A stretch of DNA of 64,000 nucleotides from Mycobacterium sp. GA-1841 (GCF_001954135.1 NZ_MBEQ01000003.1:33196-97195); one strand, 5' to 3'; positions 26,131 to 35,556 are shown, counted from the first letter of the stretch. Numbers and translations: made by a program. Notes: generated from the sequence alone by a model not told the origin.

Positions 26131-27654
26131 CTACGTGTCTGCGGTGTCTGCGGTGGCTGCGGTGTCTGCGAATCGACAGATCCGTTGCGCTGCGGCCACG
26201 GATTCCGCCAACGGCCGACTGGTGTCGATCACATGGCCGTCGGCTCCCTGCGCATCCCGCTCGGCCAGAGCTGCCGCGATCTGCGGGGTGGCATCAGAAG
26301 TGGTCGTGGTTCGGGTTCTGATCCGCTCAGAAGCCCGGTCCAGAGACACCGAACACGTGAGTTGCACTGCCGGCACCGACATCTGGGTGGCCAGGTGGTG
26401 GGCCCGGCTGCGTTGATCCGGATCGCGCCACGTCCCGTCGAGGATCACCGAAACACCTTGGGCCAGCTGCCGGCGGGCGCGTTGCAGGACTTCGTCATAG
26501 ACCGCAGTGACGTTCTCCGGCGCGTACAGACCGGCATCCAGGCTGCCCGGCTCACCCTCGATCACGCGCGCATCCACGAGTTCGCGACGCACATCGTCGG
26601 TCGACACGACGTGTGCCCCCAGGTGAGGCGCCAAGGCGTGCGCCAGGGTGCTCTTTCCGGTGCCGGGTCCGCCACCGACGATGATCAATTGGACAGCGCC
26701 GGACCGCAGGTGTTTCCGCGCCAGCTCAAGATGCCGACGGGCGGCCTCGGCGGCCTCGGGTCGACCTTGCTCGGCACGAACGCATTCGACTTTCGCGCGG
26801 ACCCCGGCCCGGTAGGCGATGTAGAAATCCACCAGCGAACGAGGAGCCGGATCCGCGGCATACCGCCGGTAGTGGTCGAGGAAAAGCTCGGCCAGATCGG
26901 CACGACCGAGGAACTCGAGGTCCATCGCCAGAAAAGCGGCGTCGTCGATGCCGTCGACATACCGCAGCGTGTCGTCGAATTCGAGGCAGTCCAGGATCGC
27001 GGGTCCCGACGGCGGACAGAAGATGTCGTCGGTGAGCAGGTCGGCGTGCCCGTCGATGATGCGCCCCTGTGCGATCCGCGTGTGGAACAGGTCGGCGCGT
27101 CCGGCGACGTACCGTTCGACAAGGAGTCGGATTTCTCGGACGGAATCGGAATCGGTCCCCGGAAAGCGTTGCAGCTCATCGAGATTCTGACACCAACGCG
27201 CCAAGACCGCCCGGGCGGTCCCCTGTTCGTCGATCGTGGGGCCGCGCTCGGCGTCACGGTGGAAGTCGGCCAGGATTCGGGCGATCGCGTCCAGCCAGTG
27301 ATCCACCTCTGCACCGGCGGCGACCAAACACGACAACCGGAGGGCGTCGGCGTACCGCCGCATCACCACCACCGGCTCCGCGGTGTCCCCGTCGGCGCTG
27401 ACGAGGTGAGCCACCCCCAGATAGCTGTCGGGCGCGAGCCGACTGTTCAACGCAACCTCGTGGCGACAGGCGGCTTCTCGTTGCTCGGGCGCGGAGAAGT
27501 CGAGGAAATCGGTGACGATCGGCTTCTTGGCCTTGTACGCACTGCCCCCGAGAAGGACCACGACGCCGGTATGGGTCTCGTGAACCTGTGCATCAAGATT
27601 TCCGGCGATCGCCCATGGCTCTGGGGCGCCATCGGCGGCTGATTTGTCGCTCAT
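26131..27654 (-). CDS. Aminoglycoside-phosphotransferase-like / P-loop ATPase fusion (Rv2004c-like)
   Basis: A 507-residue two-domain protein. Residues 1-330 resemble a degenerate aminoglycoside-phosphotransferase/kinase fold (HETHTGVVVLLGGSAYKAKK, then RIIDGHADLLTDDIF and AILDCLEFDDTLRYVD). Residues 340-500 form a P-loop kinase-like domain with Walker A GGGPGTGKST. The arrangement is that of M. tuberculosis Rv2004c, a DosR-regulon protein of unknown function. ATG 27654 was chosen, with ATG 27675 as an alternative. A palindrome resembling a DosR box lies 38-51 bases upstream. The C-terminus carries short Ala-Asp-Thr repeats encoded by a 9-bp tandem repeat. Confidence 0.88.
   Translation of the reverse strand: MSDKSAADGAPEPWAIAGNLDAQVHETHTGVVVLLGGSAYKAKKPIVTDFLDFSAPEQREAACRHEVALNSRLAPDSYLGVAHLVSADGDTAEPVVVMRRYADALRLSCLVAAGAEVDHWLDAIARILADFHRDAERGPTIDEQGTARAVLARWCQNLDELQRFPGTDSDSVREIRLLVERYVAGRADLFHTRIAQGRIIDGHADLLTDDIFCPPSGPAILDCLEFDDTLRYVDGIDDAAFLAMDLEFLGRADLAELFLDHYRRYAADPAPRSLVDFYIAYRAGVRAKVECVRAEQGRPEAAEAARRHLELARKHLRSGAVQLIIVGGGPGTGKSTLAHALAPHLGAHVVSTDDVRRELVDARVIEGEPGSLDAGLYAPENVTAVYDEVLQRARRQLAQGVSVILDGTWRDPDQRSRAHHLATQMSVPAVQLTCSVSLDRASERIRTRTTTTSDATPQIAAALAERDAQGADGHVIDTSRPLAESVAAAQRICRFADTAATADTADT
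26135..26170. repeat. Four tandem 9-bp units at the 3' end of the Rv2004c-like gene
   Basis: GTGTCTGCG occurs at 26135-26143, 26144-26152 and 26162-26170, with GTGGCTGCG at 26153-26161. The unit length is a multiple of three. Copy changes would lengthen or shorten the Ala-Asp-Thr tail without breaking the frame. Confidence 0.85.
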
Positions 27655-27691
27655 ATGTATCCATGGTGCAGACATGTGTGGGCGGTCGCCA

Positions 27692-27705
27692 GGGTCCTTG
27701 GACCC
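27692..27705. promoter_or_regulatory. DosR-box-like palindrome upstream of Rv2004c-like gene
   Basis: GGGTCC-TT-GGACCC is a perfect 6-bp inverted repeat followed by GAA. It agrees with the DosR consensus GGGACT-WW-AGTCCC at the GGG, C8, WW and CCC positions and with the trailing SAA. It differs at the A7 and T9 positions. It is located 38-51 bases before the start of a gene whose M. tuberculosis relative belongs to the DosR regulon. Confidence 0.4.
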
Positions 27706-27803
27706 GAACTCGGAGCCCTGCGATTTCCGGGGCGTCCGCAAATGTCGACGACCTGTTTGCCGAGATTGCTGTGTGGTGTCCACAACCGCAGTAGATTGCT
27801 GCC

Positions 27804-28442
27804 GTGGGGAAAGGTATGTTGGCCGGCGCCCGGGGGCGGGTACTGGCGCTGGCCGCGTCGATCACGATCGCCGGGGGCATGGTGTGGGCGCAGAACACCG
27901 AGTCGCAGTGTTGCGCGGAAGCTCCCGCAGCTGCCCCGCCCACCAGTGCGGCACCGGTACCGGTCGCCGCGAAGGCCGAGTTGGTTGCGGCCAGCGCACC
28001 CGTGGTTGCCCGGGACTTCCAGTTCACGCTGCCGAAAGGGCCGGCCCCCGAGAACGGGCTACAGGTCAAGACGATCTGGGTGGCCCGCGCCATCGCCGTG
28101 ATGTTCCCTGAGATCACCACGATCGGCGGATACCGGCAGGACGCATTGAAGTGGCATCCCAACGGTCTGGCGATCGATGTGATGATCCCGAACTACCACT
28201 CCGAGAGAGGTATTGCCCTCGGTAACCAGATTGCCGGTTTCGCCTTGGCCAACGCCAAACGCTGGGGCGTGTTGCACGTGATCTGGCGCCAAGGCCTCTA
28301 TCCCGGGATCGGCGCACCGCACTGGACCGCCGACTACGGCAACGAGACCCTCAACCATTTCGACCACGTGCACATCGCCACGGACGGCGGCGGTTACCCC
28401 ACCGGCCACGAGACGTACTTCCTGGGGTCGATGAAACGTTAG
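27804..28442 (+). CDS. Secreted protein with VanY/LAS-peptidase-like metal motif, copy 1
   Basis: A 212-residue exported protein. The N-terminus (residues 1-30) is a signal or anchor segment, followed by an Ala/Pro/Val-rich linker to about 75. The C-terminal domain, often called glycoside-hydrolase-like or ARB_07466-like in databases, contains KWHPNGLAIDVMIPN and, near the end, NHFDHVHIAT. H-X6-D (His-x-x-Gly-x-Ala-x-Asp) plus a later His-x-His is the zinc-ligand pattern of LAS/D-Ala-D-Ala peptidases, so cell-wall peptide or glycan cleavage is possible. GTG at 27804 is used. ATG at 27816 is a close alternative. A clear paralogue is at 30890. Confidence 0.85.
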   Translation: MGKGMLAGARGRVLALAASITIAGGMVWAQNTESQCCAEAPAAAPPTSAAPVPVAAKAELVAASAPVVARDFQFTLPKGPAPENGLQVKTIWVARAIAVMFPEITTIGGYRQDALKWHPNGLAIDVMIPNYHSERGIALGNQIAGFALANAKRWGVLHVIWRQGLYPGIGAPHWTADYGNETLNHFDHVHIATDGGGYPTGHETYFLGSMKR

Positions 28443-29650
28443 GCGGCGCTGACGTGCTCCGCCGACTGCCCGATGGTGGCAGCGTCGCCGCCAATGATGG
28501 TGTGCAGCAAGGCCTGTTGCTCACGCTGCCCGCGGCGTACCGCGCGCTCCAGCCCTGTGCTCGACGCCATCGCGACCACACTGCGGATCAGGTTGACCGG
28601 CATCTTCACCACCGGATACCAGGGCGGCATGTACGCCGGTAGGCCCAATACCCGCATCGCGCCGGGCCCGAGGAAGGCACTGGTGATCGACAGGTGCTGC
28701 GCCCACGCCAGGCGACGGCGCAGGCGACTGACGCTGCGGTAGTGCCACGACAGCGGGTCCTCGGCCATCGGCACCGAAAGCTGTTGCGTGGTCTCGTCGG
28801 GGCGGGCCAGCGCGGTGGAGGTGTGATAGAGCACGCGGATGCTGTCGCGGAAGGTGCGGGGCAACCACTCGTCTTCGACGCCGATCAACCACCCGACGTA
28901 CCGGGTCAGGTGCGCGATCGCGTCGAGTTCGCCTGGGGCGGGGAGGATTCCCATTCCCAGCGAGGCCACCGGCGGCGCAATGAGCGCGCCGACCAACGTC
29001 GCAGCCATATCGGTTTGATTGACCGGCACACCCCATTCGTCGGCACGCCAGTCCGGCATCGCCGCGACGTGCCGACGCACGAATCCGTGGATCAACCGGA
29101 CATGCAGCGTCGATCGATAGCCGAGCCCGAGCGGGTCGAGACCACCGTCGGAGATGACGTCCATCGCCCATTGCATCGTCTCGGCGAAACGCTGGTTCGA
29201 GCCTTTCTCCAAGGCACCGGTACGCAGCAGGGTCTTGTTGAAACCCGAGAACTGGTAGCCGCCGAGCAGGGAGACGTCGCGCGCGATGGACATGCCGTCG
29301 GAGCCACCGCGCAGCAGCGCCCGTTGACCTTTGCGCAGTTTGTCCCGGTCCACCCAATCCGGAACCGTCTCGACGGCAAGGAAGAACTCGCGCAACGGTT
29401 CCGGAGCCTCCGGCACGTTGGCGATACCCACGGTCAGCGCCCGCTCGAACAGTGGACGCATCTGCGCCATCCCCGCCGACGCCATCCACTCGACCAGGCG
29501 ATCCATCGGCTCGTCACCGACGGTCAGCCGCTCCCCGAGCCGGCGCCACTGGGCGGCGTCGGGATCGCGAACTCCCACCGCTTTCGCGAACGCGCGCACG
29601 CCGCCCGGAACCGTGAGCGGCTGCTCGGGATGACGAGCCGGGATATTCAT
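28439..29650 (-). CDS. MpaB/rubber-oxygenase-like protein (DUF2236 family)
   Basis: A 403-residue protein of the DUF2236 family that includes fungal MpaB and the b-type-heme latex oxygenases. Helical blocks contain SLLGGYQFSGFNKTLLRTGAL, the region around LIHGFVRRHV with a candidate heme His, and GVPVNQTDMAATL. All are family landmarks. ATG at 29650 has GGAGG seven bases upstream and is preferred over GTG 29665. It diverges from a TetR regulator, with a 20-bp palindrome in between, and is probably its target. It converges with the secreted protein gene, sharing 4 bases. The physiological substrate is unknown. Terpenoid or long-chain lipid oxidation is a guess. Confidence 0.9.
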   Translation of the reverse strand: MNIPARHPEQPLTVPGGVRAFAKAVGVRDPDAAQWRRLGERLTVGDEPMDRLVEWMASAGMAQMRPLFERALTVGIANVPEAPEPLREFFLAVETVPDWVDRDKLRKGQRALLRGGSDGMSIARDVSLLGGYQFSGFNKTLLRTGALEKGSNQRFAETMQWAMDVISDGGLDPLGLGYRSTLHVRLIHGFVRRHVAAMPDWRADEWGVPVNQTDMAATLVGALIAPPVASLGMGILPAPGELDAIAHLTRYVGWLIGVEDEWLPRTFRDSIRVLYHTSTALARPDETTQQLSVPMAEDPLSWHYRSVSRLRRRLAWAQHLSITSAFLGPGAMRVLGLPAYMPPWYPVVKMPVNLIRSVVAMASSTGLERAVRRGQREQQALLHTIIGGDAATIGQSAEHVSAA

Positions 29651-29667
29651 CAGCGCCCTCCGCACAA

Positions 29668-29687
29668 CTGACTACGCATGTAGTCAG
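29668..29687. promoter_or_regulatory. Palindromic operator between mpaB-like gene and TetR gene
   Basis: CTGACTAC and GTAGTCAG form a perfect 8-bp inverted repeat around GCAT. It sits 18 bases from the MpaB-like start and 28 bases from the TetR start, in a 65-base divergent gap. Size and placement are those of a TetR operator controlling both genes. Confidence 0.75.
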
Positions 29688-29715
29688 AATCTAGGCTGCG
29701 AGTAGGGTGCTGTCA

Positions 29716-30354
29716 ATGAAGCGCACGCAGGTGGTGCGTGGCTACGGCGGCATCAGCGCGGCCGATCGCCGCACCGAACGACGCAGCAAGCTGCTGGCCG
29801 CCGGTCGGCAGCTCTGGGGCGAAGCCGGCATCTCGGAGGTGACCGTCCGCGCGGTGTGCACCGCGGCAGGACTGACGTCGCGCTACTTCTACGAACAATT
29901 CCCCAGCCGGGACGCGCTGCTGTTTGCCATCTCCGACGACGTGCGCGACCAGTTGCTGGACGCCCTGGTGCACGCCGGCGTCGGCGACCCCGGCACGCTG
30001 ACCGACAAACTGCGCTCCGCACTGACGGCATTTCTCGACATCATCGCGGCCGATCCGCACATCCACCGCATCGCCACCGGCGATGTGAGCAGCGTTGCGG
30101 GCCTGGCCGAACACCGCACACACATCCTGGACATGATCACCGGGCTGATCGTCCAGCACGCGCCGTCCGTCTTGCACGCCGAGACGCCGAACCCGTCGGC
30201 GTTGCGCCGCGGCGCCCAATTCATGGTGGGCGGGGTGAACCAGATCATCGAAGCCTGGCTCGCCGATCCGATCGAGACCACACAGGAACTCGCGGCCGAA
30301 TGCGCTGATCTGTGTGTGGCGGTGGTGCGCGGCGTCGCGCACACCGGTGATTGA
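29716..30354 (+). CDS. TetR-family transcriptional regulator
   Basis: A 212-residue TetR protein. The N-terminal helix-turn-helix lies at about residues 16-62: RRTERRSKLLAAGRQLWGEA, then ISEVTVRAVCTAAGLTSRYFYEQFPSRDALLFA. An all-helical ligand and dimer domain follows. Ligand class cannot be read from sequence. ATG at 29716 is preferred. An in-frame start three codons earlier exists. It is divergent from the MpaB-like oxygenase, and the palindrome between them should be its operator, giving autoregulation plus repression of the oxygenase. Confidence 0.92.
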   Translation: MKRTQVVRGYGGISAADRRTERRSKLLAAGRQLWGEAGISEVTVRAVCTAAGLTSRYFYEQFPSRDALLFAISDDVRDQLLDALVHAGVGDPGTLTDKLRSALTAFLDIIAADPHIHRIATGDVSSVAGLAEHRTHILDMITGLIVQHAPSVLHAETPNPSALRRGAQFMVGGVNQIIEAWLADPIETTQELAAECADLCVAVVRGVAHTGD

Positions 30355-30416
30355 CGGTTTCACCGCACCCGATGACGGCAACCCTCACAGCGACAACGCG
30401 AGCAGGGAGACCACCG

Positions 30417-30587
30417 ATGAGCCATCCGAGTTCGGACGAAACCGAGTCCGACGTCGAGCGCGATCCGCACGTGGCCGATTCCCGGGCCGGGCGGGACGCT
30501 GACGGAAGCTACGTGGGCCGGGCCTCGTCCGACGACGATTTCGACAGCGGTGAAACCGGGGCCGAGGCGCGTAGTTCGGACACCTGA
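30417..30587 (+). CDS. Small acidic hydrophilic protein
   Basis: A 56-residue protein made almost wholly of Ser, Asp, Glu, Arg and Gly, with no hydrophobic core, so probably disordered. ATG at 30417 is preceded by CAGGGAGA at a good distance. Two Asp/Glu-rich blocks (SDETESDVERDP and SSDDDFDSGETGAEA) surround an Arg-containing middle. It lies 62 bases after the TetR gene on the same strand. Similar short acidic stress proteins occur in mycobacteria. Function unknown. Confidence 0.65.
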   Translation: MSHPSSDETESDVERDPHVADSRAGRDADGSYVGRASSDDDFDSGETGAEARSSDT

Positions 30588-30889
30588 GTAGCCGATGTGG
30601 TGAACTCCATAGCATTTGCCACAGTGGCCGCATGTCACTGCGGCGAAGTGGCGCCGGACACAGGCCGAACGTTCAGCACGACCTGGCAGACCTGATCGCC
30701 GATTGCTGCGCGTCGCCATTCTGAACTGCTGATTTCCGGGCTTCACCGCCCGATCGAGCCCGTCGGATCGGGGCACCGTAGAGTGCCACGGTCAGGGTGA
30801 CCTATCCGTCTGGCGTAGTTGCCACCGCAAGCATCAGACAACTTCCCGATGCCGAAAATCGGCGAACCCGCCGGTAGGGTCCGGACCCC
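30588..30889. other. Intergenic stretch, 302 bp
   Basis: No credible gene is seen. A small hairpin, GCCGCA with TGCGGC around a 6-base loop, lies at 30627-30644. The 3' end must hold the promoter of the secreted protein at 30890, but no clear -10/-35 pair or ribosome binding site stands out. Confidence 0.6.
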
Positions 30890-31513
30890 GTGGGTAGACA
30901 CCAGCTGAAAAAGGATCGGCGCCGCCGATCGACTGCCGTGGCTGCGGTCGTCGTGCCTGCCGCCGCGATCATCGTCGTCGGCGCAGATGCCGCGCCGGCC
31001 CTCACGGCTGAGACACCACCGCACAGCGAGACCGTGGTCGCACCGGTGGCCAAACAATCGGCCACGTCGTCGGCACCGGGCATGCCCGCCGTGCGTCGGA
31101 ATATGCGTTTCCCGTTGCCTGCCGGCCGAGCGCCCGAAAAGGGTCTGCAAGTCGAGACCATCCTGGCTGCCCGCGCGGTCAGCGCGCGCTTTCCCGAGAT
31201 ACTCGATATCGGCGGGGTCCGCGCCGACTCGCTGAAGTGGCATCCGAACGGGTTGGCCATCGACGTGATGATCCCGAACTATGCGACACCGGAAGGTAAG
31301 GCGCTCGGCGACCGTGTCGTCGCCTACGTCCTGGACCACGCGGACCGGTTCGGCGTGAACCACGTGATCTTCCGGCAGGAGATCTACTCGCACGGAAGGC
31401 CGCCGCGCAAGATGGCGGACCGTGGCGGCATCACGGCCAACCATTTCGACCACGTTCACATCGCGACCAACGGCGGCGGATTTCCGACCGGGCACGAGAC
31501 CTATCTGACGTAG
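30890..31513 (+). CDS. Secreted protein with VanY/LAS-peptidase-like metal motif, copy 2
   Basis: A 207-residue paralogue of the gene at 27804. A short Arg/Lys-rich N-terminus and a hydrophobic segment (residues 14-35) look like a signal anchor. A Thr/Ala/Pro linker leads to the C-terminal domain from about residue 70. It repeats the same motifs, KWHPNGLAIDVMIPNY and NHFDHVHIAT, and ends in the shared GHETY. In the body between the motifs the two copies have clearly diverged, so duplication is old. The start is GTG at 30890 with no clear ribosome binding site, which may mean a leaderless transcript. Peptidoglycan-directed action is inferred from the metal motif only. Confidence 0.85.
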   Translation: MGRHQLKKDRRRRSTAVAAVVVPAAAIIVVGADAAPALTAETPPHSETVVAPVAKQSATSSAPGMPAVRRNMRFPLPAGRAPEKGLQVETILAARAVSARFPEILDIGGVRADSLKWHPNGLAIDVMIPNYATPEGKALGDRVVAYVLDHADRFGVNHVIFRQEIYSHGRPPRKMADRGGITANHFDHVHIATNGGGFPTGHETYLT

Positions 31514-31556
31514 GCCGGGCCATCCGACCTTTCCACACCGCAATTCACAGGCGATC

Positions 31557-31579
31557 CACAGCAGCATTTTGCCGCTGTG
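31557..31579. repeat. Hairpin between secreted protein gene and mmpS
   Basis: CACAGCAGC and GCCGCTGTG pair in 8 of 9 positions around ATTTT. It lies 44 bases after the upstream stop and about 110 bases before mmpS. It may act as a weak terminator or as an operator for the mmpS-mmpL unit. Confidence 0.35.
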
Positions 31580-31689
31580 CGGTTGTGGTGTCCCATCCGG
31601 TGCCCTACGGTGTCAACCTGATTGATTAGTCGCCCTAGGGGAATGTGCTCGCGGGCCGCGCTCGTCGCCGCGCACTGAAAGGGTCACGG

Positions 31690-32136
31690 ATGCAGCGGTT
31701 TTCGATTGGCCGCCGGCTGCTCCGACGCTGGATGTATCTGGTGGCGGTGGTCGTGATCGCCCTGGCGGGATTCGTGGTGTTCCGCTTGCACGGCATCTTT
31801 GCCTCCCAGGACGTCACGTCGACACCCAGCGGCACCGGAAACGACATCGTTCCGTTCAACCCCAAGCACGTGCGCATCGAGGTCTTCGGCCCGCCCGGCA
31901 CGGTCGCCACCGTCACCTACCTCGACGTCGACGCCCAACCGCAGCGCGCCGACGCGGTGACACTGCCGTGGGCTTACGACACCACCACCACGCAGCCCGC
32001 TGTCGCGGTGAACGTCTCCGCGCAGGGCAACGGCGATTCGATCGGTTGCCGGATCACGATCGACGACGTGGTCAAGGACGAGAGAACAGTGAACACCTTG
32101 AACGCCTTCACCTACTGCATGGACAAATCCGGATGA
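31690..32136 (+). CDS. mmpS: MmpS-family membrane protein
   Basis: A 148-residue MmpS protein. An Arg-rich cytosolic start (residues 1-13), one transmembrane helix (14-35, [20 protein letters not shown]) and a periplasmic beta domain ([21 protein letters not shown], later [24 protein letters not shown]) follow the family layout. MmpS proteins work with MmpL transporters in lipid or siderophore export. ATG at 31690 has AAGGG upstream at normal spacing. Its stop overlaps the mmpL start by ATGA, so the two subunits are translated together. The numbered subtype is not assigned. Confidence 0.92.
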   Translation: MQRFSIGRRLLRRWMYLVAVVVIALAGFVVFRLHGIFASQDVTSTPSGTGNDIVPFNPKHVRIEVFGPPGTVATVTYLDVDAQPQRADAVTLPWAYDTTTTQPAVAVNVSAQGNGDSIGCRITIDDVVKDERTVNTLNAFTYCMDKSG

Positions 32137-35021
32137 GCACCCAGCGGGTGCCGGACCTGATCCGGCGGTTCTCTGTACTGATCGCACTGTTCTGGCTGGG
32201 CCTGGCGGTGGTGACCAATGTTTTTGTGCCACAGCTGGAGACCGTCGCCGAGTCACACAACGTGTCGCTGAGTCCGCAGGATGCGCCATCGTTGCAGGCC
32301 GCCAAACGAATCGGCAAGGTGTTCGACGAGTTCGACTCGGACAGTTCGGCGATGATCGTCCTGGAAGGTGATCAGCCGCTCGGCGCCGACGCGCACCACT
32401 ACTACGACGGCTTGGTCCAAAAACTTCGTCAGGACACCACACACGTCCAGCACATCCAGGATTTCTGGGGCGACCCGCTCACCGCGGCCGGCTCGCAGAG
32501 CGCCGACGGCAAGGCCGCGCTGGTGCAGGTGTACCTCGCAGGTAACCAGGGCGAATCGCTGGCCAATGAGTCTGTCGATTCGGTACGCCGCATCGTCGAG
32601 GACACTCCGGCGCCTCCGGGTGTCAGGGCCTATGTCACCGGCCCCGCTCCCCTGGTCACCGACCAGTTCGAGGTGGGCCGGCACGGCACCTTGAAAACCA
32701 CGCTGATCACTCTCGGGGTGATCCTGGCGATGCTGTTGTCGCTCTACCGTCGGGTTACCACGGCGATTTTGGTGATCTTCACGGTGATGATCGAGTTGAC
32801 CGCATCGCGCGGCGTCGTCGCCGTGCTGGCGAACGCCGGAATCATCGAATTGTCGACATACTCGACAAACCTGCTGACGCTCTTGGTGATTGCCGCGGGA
32901 ACCGACTATGCGATCTTCATCCTCGGCCGCTTTCACGAAGCGAGGTATGCGGGCCAGGACCGCGTCTCGGCGTTCAACACGATGTATCACGGGACCGCAC
33001 ACATCATTTTGGGGTCGGGCCTGACAATCGCCGGCGCGGTGTTGTGCCTGACGTTCACCCGGCTCCCGTATTTCAACAGCCTGGGCGTCCCTGCCGGAAT
33101 CGGTGTCCTCGTCGCCGTGTTGGCGGCCCTCACCCTGGCGCCGGCGCTGCTGGTGATCGGCCGCCACTTCGGACTGTTCGAGCCCGCCCGGCCGATGCGC
33201 ACCCGGGGTTGGCGTCGCATCGGTACTGCCATCGTGCGCTGGCCGGGGCCCATCCTGGTGGCGACGATCGCGATCGCCCTCATCGGTCTGCTCGCGTTGC
33301 CCAGATATGCCACCAGCTACGACGCGCGGCCCTACATGCCTGCCGATGCCCCGGCGAATGTCGGTTATACGGCCGCCGAACGCCACTTTTCGCAGGCACG
33401 GCTGAATCCCGAGTTGTTGATGGTCGAAGCCGACCACGATCTGCGTAACCCCACCGACATGATCCTGCTGGAACGCGTTGCCAAGGCGGTGTTCCACACC
33501 GACGGCATCGCCCAGGTGCAGTCCATCACCCGTCCACTGGGCACTCCTCTGGACCACACGTCGATTCCGTTCCAGATCAGCGCCAGCAGCGCGGCACAGA
33601 TCAACAACCTGCCCTTCCAGCAGGCCCGCACGGCCGACCTACTCAAACAGGTGGGCGTGATCAACAACTCGATCGACATCCTGCGCCAGCAGTACGCTCT
33701 GCAACAGCAATCCAGCGCCATCACCGACGAGCAGAGCAAGGCGTTCAAGGAAACGGTCGCCACGGCAAAGAACCTGCGCGACAAGATCGGTGACTTCGAC
33801 GACCAGTTTCGCCCGCTCCGCAACTATTTCTATTGGGAGCCACACTGTTTCGACATTCCCATGTGCGCGGCGCTGCGGTCGGTCTTCGACGCCCTCGACG
33901 GCATCGACGCGCTGACCGACCAACTGGACAACGTCTCGGGCAGCATCGCCAAGCTCGACGCGCTGCAGCCGAAGTTGTTGGCGCTCATCCCGCCTCAGAT
34001 CGCCAGTCAACAGACCAACCGTGACTTGACGATGACCAACTACGCCACCAATTCGGGTCTGAACGACCAGAGTGCGGCGGCGCTTCAGAATGCCACCGCG
34101 CTCGGGCAGGCGTACGACGCGTCGAAGACCGACGACTCGTTCTACCTTCCGCCCGAGGCGTTCACCAACCCGGAATTCCAGCGTGGGCTCAAGCTTTTCC
34201 TGTCACCGGACGGCAAGGCCGCCCGGATGATCATCACGCATGACGGCGATCCCGCCACGCCTGAGGGCATTTCGCACATCGACGCCATCAGGCACGCCGC
34301 CCAAGGTGCCGTCAAAGGCACACCCTTGGCCGGGTCCAAGATCTACCTCGCCGGTACCGCCGCCACCTACAAGGACATTCAGGACGGCGCGAAGTACGAC
34401 CTGATGATTGCCGCGATCGCTGCGCTCACCTTGATCCTGCTGGTGATGATGTTCATCACCCGCAGCATCGTCGCCGCGATCGTCATCGTCGGCACCGTGG
34501 CGCTGTCGCTGGGCGCCTCGTTCGGACTGTCGGTGCTGATCTGGCAGGACATCCTGGGCATCGATTTGTACTGGATCGTGCTCGCATTGGCCGTCATCCT
34601 GCTGTTGGCGGTGGGGTCGGACTACAACCTGCTGTTGGTCTCGCGCTTCAAAGAAGAGATCCACGCCGGCCTCAACACCGGCATCATCCGGGCGATGGCC
34701 GGTTCCGGCGCAGTGGTGACGTCGGCCGGTCTGGTGTTCGCCGCCACCATGGCCTCGTTCGTGTTCGCGGACTTGCGGATCCTCGGCCAGATCGGCACCA
34801 CCATCGCGCTCGGTTTGTTGTTCGACACGCTGATCGTGCGCTCGTTCATGACGCCGGCCATCGCCACCCTGCTCGGGCGTTGGTTCTGGTGGCCGCTGCG
34901 GGTGCGGCCTCGTCCGGCGAGCCACATGCTTCAGCCTTACGGTTCGCGGGCGTCGGTGCGCCAGCTGCTGCTGTGGGAGGACGGCGACCCGATCGCCGGG
35001 TCATCGCAGTCGGGCAAGTAG
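32133..35021 (+). CDS. mmpL: MmpL-family RND transporter
   Basis: A 962-residue RND exporter with two halves of one plus five or six membrane helices and two large periplasmic loops. The proton-relay motifs [16 protein letters not shown] (first half) and [15 protein letters not shown] (second half) each supply the Asp-Tyr pair typical of MmpL proteins. The second periplasmic loop is long and contains a coiled-coil-like segment ([19 protein letters not shown] onward) and two cysteines. The set resembles MmpL4/MmpL5, which export siderophores and drugs with MmpS partners. The cargo here cannot be read from sequence. The C-terminal cytosolic tail is short. Confidence 0.93.
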   Translation: MSTQRVPDLIRRFSVLIALFWLGLAVVTNVFVPQLETVAESHNVSLSPQDAPSLQAAKRIGKVFDEFDSDSSAMIVLEGDQPLGADAHHYYDGLVQKLRQDTTHVQHIQDFWGDPLTAAGSQSADGKAALVQVYLAGNQGESLANESVDSVRRIVEDTPAPPGVRAYVTGPAPLVTDQFEVGRHGTLKTTLITLGVILAMLLSLYRRVTTAILVIFTVMIELTASRGVVAVLANAGIIELSTYSTNLLTLLVIAAGTDYAIFILGRFHEARYAGQDRVSAFNTMYHGTAHIILGSGLTIAGAVLCLTFTRLPYFNSLGVPAGIGVLVAVLAALTLAPALLVIGRHFGLFEPARPMRTRGWRRIGTAIVRWPGPILVATIAIALIGLLALPRYATSYDARPYMPADAPANVGYTAAERHFSQARLNPELLMVEADHDLRNPTDMILLERVAKAVFHTDGIAQVQSITRPLGTPLDHTSIPFQISASSAAQINNLPFQQARTADLLKQVGVINNSIDILRQQYALQQQSSAITDEQSKAFKETVATAKNLRDKIGDFDDQFRPLRNYFYWEPHCFDIPMCAALRSVFDALDGIDALTDQLDNVSGSIAKLDALQPKLLALIPPQIASQQTNRDLTMTNYATNSGLNDQSAAALQNATALGQAYDASKTDDSFYLPPEAFTNPEFQRGLKLFLSPDGKAARMIITHDGDPATPEGISHIDAIRHAAQGAVKGTPLAGSKIYLAGTAATYKDIQDGAKYDLMIAAIAALTLILLVMMFITRSIVAAIVIVGTVALSLGASFGLSVLIWQDILGIDLYWIVLALAVILLLAVGSDYNLLLVSRFKEEIHAGLNTGIIRAMAGSGAVVTSAGLVFAATMASFVFADLRILGQIGTTIALGLLFDTLIVRSFMTPAIATLLGRWFWWPLRVRPRPASHMLQPYGSRASVRQLLLWEDGDPIAGSSQSGK

Positions 35022-35027
35022 CGGAAC

Positions 35028-35501
35028 TCAGCCTCTGTCAACAGCACTGAGCTCGTCAGCGGACTCGATCACCGCAACCTCATCCAGCTTGCCTTTCAAC
35101 GCCGCGACGCGCCGCAACTGCGCGGCGATGTTCATCGACGTCAGCATGGGGATGCCTCCGATGAATGTGCGGCACGACGGGTTGCCGCCGTGCACGTGCA
35201 GTTCGTAAAGGCAGCCGACGACATAGAAAAACCCCATGCTGAACAGCACGGCGGGGATCGCGTAGGCGAGCGGTGAGCGAGCGTCGGTCACCAGTTCGGT
35301 CGCATAATCGAACTCGTCCTGCGACATCGGTTCGCGCTTGCGCAGTTTGGCCAGCACCGCCTTGTGCGCACCGACCTCTTCGCCCAGCGCGGCCGGGGTT
35401 CGCCGCTCCAGCCGGCCGATGCAGACGAAGACGCACGCGGCGAACGTCGCCGCCATCACTGCGGCGAGGATCGTCAGATCACCCCAGATACCGAGATCCA
35501 C
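35028..35501 (-). CDS. Small membrane protein of unknown function
   Basis: A 157-residue protein with two membrane segments, residues 8-28 (LTILAAVMAATFAACVFVCIG) and about 78-98 (LAYAIPAVLFSMGFFYVVGCL). A charged cytosolic loop sits between them (EEVGAHKAVLAKLRKREPMS). The C-terminal part has an amphipathic helix and ends in an acidic stretch. The start is GTG at 35501 with GAGGAG eight bases upstream. It converges on mmpL, 6 bases away. Family not recognised. Confidence 0.8.
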   Translation of the reverse strand: MDLGIWGDLTILAAVMAATFAACVFVCIGRLERRTPAALGEEVGAHKAVLAKLRKREPMSQDEFDYATELVTDARSPLAYAIPAVLFSMGFFYVVGCLYELHVHGGNPSCRTFIGGIPMLTSMNIAAQLRRVAALKGKLDEVAVIESADELSAVDRG

Positions 35502-35556
35502 TCGCCGCTCCTCTGCCTTCTCAGACGCCCGGATTACCTAGCCTTGCTATGGAACG

